Origin: Globodera rostochiensis
Lineage: Eukaryota > Nematoda > Chromadorea > Rhabditida > Heteroderidae
Assembly (NCBI GenBank): GCA_018350325.1
Contig: JAEVLN010000032.1
Coordinates: 124,001-188,000 of the forward strand
DNA length: 64,000 bases
Direction of reading: 5' to 3'
Below the pieces are notes generated by a model. It saw nothing but the letters and a program-made list of their open reading frames with translations. It was not told the DNA's origin and did no database searches. Positions 9,292 to 19,251 of the stretch are shown piece by piece. Position 1 is the first letter of the stretch; the number at the start of each line of letters is the position of its first letter. A program made the position numbers and the translations under genes.

Positions 9292-11028
9292 TCACCATCC
9301 CAACGTTCGGCACTCAAAAGATTCCACGTTCCGGCGTCTACGCGTGTCGTGCCGTTTAGATTCGATACGAGCCCGTCGCTGGTTGCGGAAATGCAGCGGG
9401 TACAGTCCGGGGCACCCGCGGTCCGGATGTGAATGGTACAACAACACGCTGACAAGCTCGTCACTCGTCAGCACTCCGTACGAAACTGTTAAAACAAAAA
9501 ATCCAGTCGAAAAATTTTGGATCTTGGAGATAAAATTAAATGTTGGCATTTTGTTTTTACACTCACAAATAGCTAAAAACTACCAATAATTTTAGAAAAA
9601 TCCTTTGGTGGGATGAGCGGAAAACGGATTTGAAAAAGTGCCGGGCCGAGCATTGCGCGTCTATTCTCCGCCGAACACACTTTCCCATTTTGGCGGCATT
9701 GTTCGTCGGCCCAACGAAGTGCCTAATTAAAATATAATTAATCTAATTATTATAAAACTTACAATTTAAATATATTCAACTTCTAGCACATATTTTAAAC
9801 TAATAAATGGAACAGTTGAATATTAAAATATTTTTTTTTAATTCACAGCATCCCAGATTGCGGTTTCTTCGTCGATTTGAAGTTGATCACGGTCCAGAAT
9901 CTCGCACAACAATTTTTGGTCAATTTGTAGGAACGTTTCTGATAAGATCAAAGTGTTCGCGTTTCTATCGATGTAATCCAAACAACGGCGAGAAATTTCC
10001 TAAATCAATATTAATAACTGTAGCATAATTTATTAATGCGCTAAATGTTCTTTATTTTTTTAAATCAGCACATGGGCATTAGAGCCAGGAGTGATCGGGA
10101 TCGTGCGGGATTGAGCGTTGATCGTTTCATTTCGTAACAAAATTTACCCTAGACGGCGCCTTAGGCAATTTAAATGCCATCAAACTCCAAAAAAAGTTCC
10201 CCGGCGGCGCCTATCGGCACCGCCGCCCCCTCCCATTCCTAAAAACTTCAAAAAAAGTATTGAAAATTCTTAACAAATTAAAATGCAATAAAAGTCAAAA
10301 AATACACCCCTAAGAATCGACTTTCCCACCCTCCTCCTCTACACCCTGATTCCCAACCGACCAAAAGTTATTTTTTTATTTGTTAAATTTAAATAAATTT
10401 TTTGTGCATTTCCTCACATTTTCTCCAACAATGCGGGCATCAGCAAACGCGTGGAAAATATTGCGCAGCTTCGATAAGGGAAAGTTCGCACACGCTTCGA
10501 TCATCAAAGGCAAATCATATTTTTTTGCTAAAAATGAAATAATTAAAGCAACAAAATTTCCTGCAAAATTTAAAATTCAAAAAACAGTAAAATTGATTAA
10601 CCAGCATAAATCACAGAAATTGCATTGTCTCCGTTCAGCCCGCTCACATCGTCCGCATAAATGAAGGCTAACATTGTCTTGAACGCGTCCACCTCCACGT
10701 CCGGCACCTCCACGGGCTTAACCTGTTCGGCTAAAATACCTTTTTAAATTCATTAAACAAAACAATTTTATTCCGCACCATTTCCAGCGGTGGTAGCGTC
10801 AAATCGAAACATTGTCTCGAAAACGTCGGAGGCCGCAATCAAAACCAGTTTATGTGCCGACAGAAGCTAAAAAATATATAATGCAATAAATGAATGAGTT
10901 GTGAGGAAACATTTAAAACAATTAAAATCAAAACAAAAATATGCTCCCAAACTCGCCTCCTTTTTGTCTCCTTCCCCCACTAAAAAATGAACGTCCGCCC
11001 CATCGCCGGTGTCCAGCAAATGCTTCAT
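9292..11028 (-). CDS. BTB-BACK domain protein, nearly complete
   Basis: Seven exons (5' to 3'): 10957-11028, 10779-10866, 10602-10730, 10418-10527, 9847-9999, 9584-9722 and 9292-9485. All phases agree, giving 294 aa. The order is BTB domain (residues about 1-120: [48 protein letters not shown]), BACK domain (about 130-225: [67 protein letters not shown]) and a tail ([20 protein letters not shown]) ending in a basic stretch. The architecture resembles Cullin-3 adaptors of the BTBD3/6 type. Paralogues in this window begin ATGTCAAAATCGGCC; here the equivalent reads gtcacatcaaaaacggcc, so the usual start is lost and the first in-frame ATG is the M of RMKHLLDTG, about 11 codons later. Intron 1 is GC-AG, as in the paralogues. 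The gene may be functional from the later start or be in early decay. Confidence 0.85.
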
Positions 11029-11263
11029 CCGCCCCACCAAAGAGGCCGTTTTTGATGTGACAATGTTAGTTTGACTTTAAATAATTCTTTTTAAAAGGGC
11101 TTAAAACCCTAATTAAAAAATTGCCAGGAAACGATATAGGTATGTGTAAATCTGTATTATAGAAAGGACACAACTGCCATGGCTTGCTTGGTAAAGGCCG
11201 TGGGTTCGATCCCCCCGGGGGAGGGGGTAGCATTCTCTTGTATATTTTTTTAAAATTCCTTAC

Positions 11264-12185
11264 ATATTTTCCAAGGACGCGAACACAGTCAAACGCGAGG
11301 AAACATTGCGCAGCTTCGAAATGGAAAAGTTCACACACACTTTGGCCAGCCCAGGGACAATATATTTATTGGCTGAATTTAAATGATTCTTAAATAAATT
11401 ATCAACAAAAAATTTCAATGGGTTACCGTATGTACTGTTTTAATCCCCCACCCTGTAATAATCCCCACCCTCTATTCAGGGCAGAGCTGGACGAAACTCA
11501 AAATTTTTTGCCGACGAAACGAAACGAAAAAATTTTTTTGTTTCAATTTACGAAACGAAAACGAAACGAAAAAAGATTCATTTTACGAAACGAAACACGA
11601 AACGGCCAAAAAGTCACGAAAAACACGAAACGAAACGAAATTCGTCCAGCTCTGATTCAGGGGCAGGGACTAATTTGAAAAAAGTTAATCTTTAAGGGGT
11701 GCATTTTTGGACTTTATTGCATTATCCTTAAGGAATTTTTACAGAAGAAAATTTTCTCAAAAATTTTCGCCAGCTGAAGTATGAAAATTGGGTGAAATGA
11801 AGAAAAATTTTGTGATAGATGAACATTTCACCAAACATTTTGAAAAAATAATCCCCCGCTAACAAAAATTTGGAAAATCGCAACAATTTTTGCGTTAGCG
11901 AGACAGCAGTATTTCATGGTTGTGTGCGGTTCAGTGACCGACGATTAATTCTGTACGATATTTTCTCGGCTCAAAAAGAAATATTTTATGACCGGCGTAA
12001 AGCACTGCCATCGCATTGTCTCCGTTCAGTCCCCGCAAATCATCGGCGTAAATGAAGGCTAGCATTGTCTTGAACGCCCCCACCTCCACGTCGGGCACCT
12101 CCACGAGCTTAATCTCTTCCGAATGTGCTAAAATAATTTTATTTAATTTCTAAACAAAATTCGTACCCTTTCCGCCGACGGCGGC
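11264..12185 (-). pseudogene. Split BTB gene, 3' portion (exons 2 end, 3, 4)
   Basis: Continuation of the gene whose 5' part is at 22726-22982. The end of exon 2 is 12167-12185 (including one copy of the 6-bp duplication), exon 3 is 11993-12127 ([33 protein letters not shown]), and exon 4 is 11264-11372 (KYIVPGLAKVCVNFSISKLR). If the 10.54-kb insert and one GGCGGC copy are left out of the count, exon 2 is 103 bp, the same length as exon 2 of the BTB gene at 1138-1240. Exon 4 is 109 bp instead of 110: one base is missing after KLRNV, which shifts the frame. Exons 5-7 are absent before the next BTB gene begins. The gene was thus truncated and frameshifted as well as interrupted. The intron between exons 3 and 4 holds a small TIR element. 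Confidence 0.85.
11482..11654. mobile_element. hAT-like MITE, 173 bp
   Basis: Termini CAGAGCTGGACGAA and TTCGTCCAGCTCTG are perfect inverted repeats. A perfect 8-bp duplication ATTCAGGG lies at 11474-11481 and 11655-11662. The interior is a run of cgaaacgaaa-type repeats. It sits in the intron between exons 3 and 4 of the split BTB pseudogene. Confidence 0.85.
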
Positions 12186-12235
12186 AGCAGCATATAGGGC
12201 CAAAACCGCGCGGGTACGGCGCGGGTCTAAAAACT

Positions 12236-12790
12236 CGCGGGTCGGTTTGATCATGCCGCCCAAACCCAAACCTATTAGAGGGGTCCAACCCTTTGATCAT
12301 GCCGCCCCAAGCCAAAACCTATGGGAGGGGTCCAACCCTTTGATCATGCCGCCCCAAGCCAAAACCTATTGGAGGGTTTCAACCCTTTGAACTCACCGCC
12401 ACCAAACCCAAACCCATTCGAGGTGCCAAATCCTTTGATCATGCCGCTAAGTCAAAGCCTATTGAGTCCTTTGATCATGCCGCCGTCCTGATCCCAAAAG
12501 CGAGACAATTCAGTCCCAACAAAAACCGCGCGGGGTTAGCGGATTAACACACAACCCAAATCTTTTAATTAGTCCAAAACCCATTGGGCCCATTGCCAAA
12601 TCCAAAATTCAGGGGTCCAGCCCTTTGATCATGCCGCCCCAAATCAAAACCCATTCGAGGTGCCAAATCCTTTGATTATGCCGCTAAGTCAAAGCCTATT
12701 GAGTTCTTTGATCATGCCGCCTCCCACCTGGTCCCAAAAGCGAGACAATTCAGTCCCGACGAAAACATCGCGGGGTTAGCGGATTAAACA
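12236..12790. repeat. Degenerate ~50-bp repeat array, left arm outer end
   Basis: Repeated blocks containing tttgatcatgccgcc and 'aaacctattggagggg' variants, spaced about 50 bp, with two copies of a longer block around gcggggttagcggattaa (about 12530 and 12770). TGATCA is self-complementary. Mirrored at about 22120-22675. Confidence 0.75.
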
Positions 12791-13063
12791 AGCTTTTTAT
12801 TGGTCCCCAAAAACCTATTGGGCCCATTGCCAAATCCAAAATTCAATTTTCCCTCCCCCATCCCTCAAGGTCATTAAGCACCTGTCAATCAAACTTTCGC
12901 CGCGCACCAAAAATTTTCCCTCTCACCTGTCAATCAAACTTCCGCCGCTCAAATTTTGCAACAAAAACATTCGACAAATCGATTTCACTTTTGTGACATT
13001 TTTAAATAGGGCATAATGTGACATTTCATGAATTTCTTCAATATTTTTGCCTCCCGTTATTAC

Positions 13064-14041
13064 TAGGGCTGTTCGAGACATGAAATTTACCGAGACTCGA
13101 GAGTCGAGACCGAGAAATGATACCGAGACTCGAGACCGAGACCGAGAAATGACCCCGAGACTCGAGACCGAGATCGAGACCCAAAAAAACCGAGAAAATT
13201 CTCGGTTCGAGACCCGAGATCGAGACTTTTTTGAAAATTTTTTTTAAAATTCACTGAAAATTTTTTATTTTAAGTTCAAAAATTTTAAATAAATAGTTTT
13301 AATTCGCGACAAATTTAAATTCCCATTTTTATTTCTGGAACGCTTTTTGTCCGATGGTCCAGCCCATCGGAACCGCCGGGGAAAGAATTTAAAAAAATTC
13401 AATTTAAGAGTTATTTTCGGGGAGTTTTAATGCATTTTTTTGTTAAGAAATTTTCAAAAATAACTTTTTTTTTGCGAATTCTGCTTAACTTTTGGTGGGG
13501 GGTCGGCGGTGCCGATAGGCGCCGCCGAGAAAATTTTGAATTTTTGACTAGATTTGTGTAGAGATTTGCTACCAAATTAAGAAACGCGGTAATTTTTTGA
13601 AGCTTTTTATGGCGATAAAAAATGGAAGCTTTAGTGAATTAATTAGGAAAAATATGCTTAAAATTTGCAAAAAATTGTTTTTTTAAGAATCAGTAAAAAG
13701 GAGTCTAATTATCAATTTAAATGAAGAAAAATTCATTTAACTGGGGGGACTAGAACTTACGACAATACAGAGTAAGCGACACAGAATTTAACCACTGCGC
13801 CATACCCACACTGTATTACGAAAGTTGACTAAGTATTAAAGGATTTCTAATTCATTGTGTATTTTCAAATCTTTCAAGCACATAATTCTTTAATGATTTC
13901 TCATAAAAAAATCTTTACCAGTGCAAAAAAGTCTCGTTTTCCGAGACTAAAAACCCGAGAGTCGAGACCGAGACCGAGACCCAAAAAAACCGAGAAATTT
14001 CTCGGTTCGAGACTCGAGACCGAGACTCTCGAACAGCTCTA
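13064..14041. mobile_element. hAT-like element, 978 bp, in the left arm only
   Basis: Termini TAGGGCTGTTCGAGA and TCTCGAACAGCTCTA (one mismatch), with a perfect 8-bp duplication GTTATTAC at 13056-13063 and 14042-14049. Both subterminal regions are accgagactcgag-type arrays, often seen as transposase-binding repeats. The centre holds the GC-rich hairpin (13504-13527) and a minus-strand tRNA-like stretch near 13740-13810. No transposase is present, so it is non-autonomous. Confidence 0.85.
13738..13812 (-). repeat. tRNA-like stretch (decayed SINE head)
   Basis: On the minus strand an A-box-like tggcgcagtggtta is followed by a B-box-like agttctagtcc at tRNA-like spacing, but the arms do not pair well. 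It is best read as a decayed tRNA-derived repeat within the hAT-like element. Confidence 0.4.
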
Positions 14042-14399
14042 GTTATTACCACTTTGCCCGTCCAAAAATTAAGGCCGTCAACCTTTTTCCCCTTTTGTAG
14101 TTTAAACCGCAAAAAAATTTCGGGCTCATAAAAACTATTTTAGAACGATTTTTACGAAATTCATTTAGCTCAATTTGCCGCCCAAAATTAAAAGAGGTAA
14201 CAACATTCTCAATTATATGGCCTGTGTAAAAGACACTGGGGCATCCCGAGAATTTAATACAACAAATTTTCTTATCGCATCGCAAGCTTCTAAATTTTTT
14301 TTGTGCCCAAACAAATGATTTTCGAAAGGGAAAAGCAACAATTTAAATGTTTAGTCAGTCAATTTTCTCATTTTGACCCTCCAAATGTTGCTGTTCACC

Positions 14400-16662
14400 T
14401 CAGGTCCTTCGCTTTTTGGGCTCACTCGGACCTTCGTTTGCATTGAGGAGTCTGAAAATAGAAGGAAATGGGCGTGGGTGGGTGGAAATTTTTAATTTTC
14501 AAATAATTGTTCGAAATTGGATAAATAAATTTCAGATTCAGAATCTAGGCCCTCGAATACCCCTAGACTTACCCGTCTCCGATGTCCCAGTCTTCGAAGT
14601 CAATAATGATGTGATTCCGCTGACTGCTCCAATTCCATTCAATTGCCTCCTTCTCCCAATTGGCCCATTTCGTTTTGTCGCGCTCAATTGGACAACGAAC
14701 CAACAGGCAATTGTCTCTATTAAAGTGCCGTAACTCCAATCGCTCCCCCGTCAAATTGTTCTTCAATTCAAATGGCACAATGCCATCAGAAGACGGATTC
14801 CAAAGACAGATGATGAAATTGACCGGATCGATTGAATTGACAAATTCCTTAAGATGAATAAAGGAATTAAAAGAGTCCAATAAAAAAATTCAAAAACTCA
14901 CCAATTTGAGTCCTCCCATTCCTTCTGCTGTACAAGATGTGCATTTCAACACCTTTGGGAGTCCATCCCCGCGGGGCGTGTGCAACCATTTGGCCACGGC
15001 TTGTTTAGGAGAAGCGCCGGCCCTGTCATCGACCGGGAGTTCCGGAAAAAGATGAAAGGATTCAATCAATCGGAGTTTTGGGCAATCGCCGAGAACGGTC
15101 GGAGAGAATTGGCGCAAACGGAAGAGATCGGAGAAATCCAAAAAAATGCCGCAAATGTTGTCTTTGAACAAAGGCCAAATTCGGTGCCAAATGATTTCCC
15201 AGCTGCGGTTTTGGTTAATTCCCGTGTGAATTGAAAGAAACGTCCAATTGGAGGAGAAAAGTCGGCGGATGCTTTGGAGAAATTCGACGACATTTTGGTC
15301 GATGTATCTAAAAGGTTAATAATCGTTTGTTGCTGCCCCCCCCCATTTTGAAAAAATTATTTAAGCGATTATGTCCCAAAATCGATGACACGTCGATCAC
15401 AATAATTAAATTATTGAACAAAACCTGAGAAATAAACGTTAATGGCTTCCAAACGGCTTAAAATGACACTGACCTTATTCGAAGGATTCCGAATCCGATC
15501 ACTTTGTCCGGAAGCGGCTCTTGCGGAATTGGCAGCTGACGCTCGACTTCACAGCCAATGCATTTGACAATTTCACCGCCATTCCCGCCATCTGCGCAAA
15601 GAATGTCCAATTCACCCAACGACCATTCCTTCGAATTTAAATGCGCGTCCACCAAAAAATCAAATCGATCGCTGATCAACGCAACTTTCAGTCCGAGCAC
15701 AAAAGGGCTACAGAATTCGAAAATTTCGAACAAAACGTCGGCACAAACGAAACTGAAAAACTTTTTTGTCAAAATTGGGAATTTAAATCCGTTTATGAAC
15801 CGGTTTAAAATTTTTAAAATTAAGGAAAAATTGTAAAAAATGGAACACTTCAGTACCAAAAGTAAAAATGAAACCCCTTTCTCCGCAGACAACTTTAAAC
15901 AGGACAACTGTGCACAGGACCCCGACGGGAGGGTGGCGAATTAAGGGGTAGTCGAAAGGTGTGTGTGTGAAAAGCTATTTTCATCAAAACGGCTAAGCTA
16001 AACTATTAATATTAGGCACGCGCGAAGCGCTTGATGAAAATGGCTTTTCACACACACACCTTTTGACTTCCCCATGCGCGCATAGGTACCACCATTCAGT
16101 TCGATTCGTAATTTTAAAAGCCAATATGAGTGATTTTGCCGATTTTTTAATCAGTGGACAACTGAGTCCCCAGTCAAAAGACACTTCAGTCCCGGGCTCA
16201 TAACTTGCTTCACAGTGGTTTCCGCAAAAAAATTTTTACGGATTCGTGCGTTAGGCTTAGAGTGGAGTCGAATGGTATATGATTTGTCGAATTTTGAGCG
16301 ACTTACGTAAACTCAATTTTTACCAAAATCGATTTAAATTTTACAATAAAATATTGAGCCAAATTTACCTAATTCGTTTGATTGTTTGCTTTTGAAAATT
16401 TTTTTGAAAGTGGGGGACATCAGCTTTACTATCACCGAAAGTCAATACTTGACGAAGAATCATAGATTAAAATCAATGATTGATGGGGAGCCGCTCAAGG
16501 TAAACTAAAAACTTTATTTCATACATTACGGAGTATGGGGAAATCAGAAAAATAGCTATAAGTTTCCTGAAATGTCCCCCCTGTTTATTTTTTTTTCTAA
16601 TTAAAAAAAATAACTCACATTTCCTTCAATCGTTTCTCCACTTTCTTCGGGTTGTCCGACAT
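14400..16662 (-). CDS. F-box-like family protein, left-arm copy
   Basis: Five exons: 16619-16662, 15474-15752, 14902-15307, 14573-14847 and 14400-14451. Lengths are 44+279+406+275+52 = 1056 bp, 351 aa, identical exon sizes to the right-arm copy at 19252-21512. The start is [14 protein letters not shown]. An F-box-like N-terminus follows ([38 protein letters not shown]), then the family body ([92 protein letters not shown]) and a basic end (EPKKR). F-box proteins normally recruit substrates to SCF ubiquitin ligases; the body matches an expanded cyst-nematode family I recall but cannot name precisely. All splice sites are canonical and no stop interrupts the frame. Intron 1 is about 866 bp because it holds a dispersed repeat. 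Confidence 0.8.
15900..16260. repeat. Dispersed element inside intron 1 of the left F-box copy
   Basis: Contains inverted gaaaagctattttcatcaaaacgg blocks with cacacacacc runs and gactggggactcagttgtcca. The mirror copy is at about 19650-20060 and an independent copy lies at about 34870-35165, inside a TIR element. It therefore looks like a transposon-derived insert that enlarged the intron before the palindrome formed. Confidence 0.65.
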
Positions 16663-16799
16663 TTGTTTTTGTTGCCAAATGATTGATTTTTACGCTATTT
16701 TTAAACAAAAATTTTTTTGAATGAGCAAAAAAGGTCGATTTTATGGGATAAAGTTTCGAATGATTGTGAGCAAATATGGGGGAAGGGGGCGGCAGCAAT

Positions 16800-17443
16800 T
16801 CGACTTTATGGGCGATGGATCGCTGAGGGTAGACACAAAAATCGATAACAGTTATTGCATGAGATGAGCCAGAGAAGAGAAATCCATTTGGTACATTTTG
16901 TGTAGGGTTGTGTTTTTCTTAAACATTCCGAATACTGCCGGATCACATCCAGTTACATCCCTGGTCCAGACTTGTCTGGTGGATGACAAAATAGTGTTCG
17001 GCAAATGAGTTCAATCGATAAATCGGGGAAATTTGAAACACTTAGATTTTCGACAATTATCGAGAAATTAATCGCAATAATTATCATATCGTGCCGAGGC
17101 AATAATTATTGACAAATGAAAAATTTGGTAAAAAAAATTGTTGGAACGGAGGGGGAGGGGAGGGGGGGGGGCAGGGAGCGCTATGGATGCTCCACTGGCC
17201 AGAAGTTTGAATAAAGCTAGCCCCACTGCTCTATTTATGATCAGCAGATGACTACATAACCAATGTTTGGTTGTGAAATGAGCAATTGATTGGTATGTAG
17301 TTGGTAGAACGAAATAAGTCCTCGGGGCAAAATGGGCGGGCCCTCGGGGTAATAAACATTTTTAAGGGTGGGGGATGATGTGATCAACAAAAAGTGAGCA
17401 GTATAACCCCGGGGGCAAAAAAGAAGGGGGATGAATGCGAAAT
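16800..17443. other. Left-arm intergenic DNA upstream of the F-box gene
   Basis: The presumed shared 5' side of the two head-to-head F-box genes; mirrored at about 18468-19110. It includes a G-rich run near 17150-17175 (C-rich at 18740-18765). A 101-codon frame at 17241-17546 (minus) appears in part in both arms but has no recognisable domain. Confidence 0.4.
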
Positions 17444-17510
17444 TGTCCGATTGAGCGCGACGAAGCAAAATGGGCCGAGTGGGAGAAGGAGGCGGTTTAC
17501 TGGGATTGTT
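17444..17510 (+). pseudogene. Fragment of the F-box-like family, exon 4 (left arm)
   Basis: Reads CPIERDEAKWAEWEKEAV then YWDCS, matching residues of exon 4 in the intact genes ([20 protein letters not shown]). It is only about 22 codons, on the opposite strand to the intact copy in the same arm, with no other exons. It is a relic of a third family member near the palindrome centre. Confidence 0.65.
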
Positions 17511-17868
17511 CCGGAGAAATTCAAAATCCGGGATTCTGTTATTCAACGTTTATTGCCGAATTTTAGTTACAAAAAGGAAAAAGCAACAATTTCAACGTTT
17601 GAATATTTTCATCCAAATTTGTTCGTCCGTCCATTCATTTCGGGGCTTGCTCGTACCCTCGTTTGTGTCAAGCATTCTAAATGATCGGGGGCGGATTTTT
17701 CGCACCGATTTAGAAAAAAAGTATTTTTTTACAACTCAAAAAAGGCTTTTTTCAAATTTTTAATTCCACTGCCATTTCCAATTCCACTCAGAGGTGGGGG
17801 GGGGGGGTCTGCGGTACCGATAGGCACCGCGGAGAAAATTTTGAATTTTGATTTATCGCCACCCCCAC

Positions 17869-18042
17869 AAGCAAAAAACCGGGTTGGTTCCCGTATTTTT
17901 GGCTTTCTGTTCCGGAAGCAAAAAACCGGGTTGGTTCCCGTATTTTTGGCTTTCTGTTCCGGAAGTAAAAAACCGGGTTTGGTTCCCGTATTTTTGGCTT
18001 TCTGTTCCGGAAGTAAAAAACCGGGGTTGTCTCCGGGTCCAG
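17869..18042. repeat. Palindrome loop with 47-48-bp tandem repeat
   Basis: About 3.3 copies of a unit containing aaaaaaccgggttggttccc and ggctttctgttccggaa. This is the only non-mirrored sequence at the centre and separates the two arms. Arm ends are cgccacccccac (17868) and gtgggggtggcg (18043). Confidence 0.85.
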
Positions 18043-18400
18043 GTGGGGGTGGCGATAAATCAAAATTCAAAATTTTCTCCGCGGTGCCTATCGGTACCGC
18101 AGACCCCCCCCCCCCACCTCTGAGTGGAATTGGAAATGGCAGTGGAATTAAAAATTTGAAAAAAGCCTTTTTTGAGTTGTAAAAAAATACTTTTTTTCTA
18201 AATCGGTGCGAAAAATCCGCCCCCGATCATTTAGAATGCTTGACACAAACGAGGGTACGAGCAAGCCCCGAAATGAATGGACGGACGAACAAATTTGGAT
18301 GAAAATATTCAAACGTTGAAATTGTTGCTTTTTCCTTTTTGTAACTAAAATTCGGCAATAAACGTTGAATAACAGAATCCCGGATTTTGAATTTCTCCGG

Positions 18401-18467
18401 AACAATCCCAGTAAACCGCCTCCTTCTCCCACTCGGCCCATTTTGCTTCGTCGCGCTCAATCGGACA
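18401..18467 (-). pseudogene. Fragment of the F-box-like family, exon 4 (right arm)
   Basis: Mirror image of the fragment at 17444-17510, same residues. Confidence 0.65.
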
Positions 18468-19251
18468 ATTTCGCATTCATCCCCCTTCTTTTTTGCCCCC
18501 GGGGTTATACTGCTCACTTTTTGTTGATCACATCATCCCCCACCCTTAAAAATGTTTATTAGTCCCCCGAGGGCCCGCCCATTTTGCCCCGAGGACTTAT
18601 TTCGTTCTACCAACTACATACCAATCAATTGCTCATTTCACAACCAAACATTGGTTATGTAGTCATCTGCTGATCATAAATAGAGCAGTGGGGCTAGCTT
18701 TATTCAAACTTCTGGCCAGTGGAGCATCCATAGCGCTCCCTGCCCCCCCCCCTCCCCTCCCCCTCCGTTCCAACAATTTTTTTAACCAAATTTTTCATTT
18801 GTCAATAATTATTGCCTCGGCACGATATGATAATTATTGCGATTAATTTCTCGATAATTGTCGAAAATCTAAGTGTTTCAAATTTCCCCGATTTATCGAT
18901 TGAACTCATTTGCCGAACACTATTTTGTCATCCACCAGACAAGTCTGGACCAGGGATGTAACTGGATGTGATCCGGCAGTATTCGGAATGTTTAAGAAAA
19001 ACACAACCCTACACAAAATGTACCAAATGGATTTCTCTTCTCTGGCTCATCTCATGCAATAACTGTTATCGATTTTTGTGTCTACCCTCAGCGATCCATC
19101 GCCCATAAAGTCGAATTGCTGCCGCCCCCTTCCCCCATATTTGCTCACAATCATTCGAAACTTTATCCCATAAAATCGACCTTTTTTGCTCATTCAAAAA
19201 AATTTTTGTTTAAAAATAGCGTAAAAATCAATCATTTGGCAACAAAAACAA

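Noticed and set aside
13047..13247. Arginine/glutamate-rich ORF (RDRDREMTPRLET..)
   Set aside because: It is the subterminal accgagactcgag repeat of the hAT-like element read in one frame.
17869..18042. CRISPR-like array at the palindrome loop
   Set aside because: The 47-48-bp units are contiguous tandem copies without unique spacers, in a eukaryotic genome.
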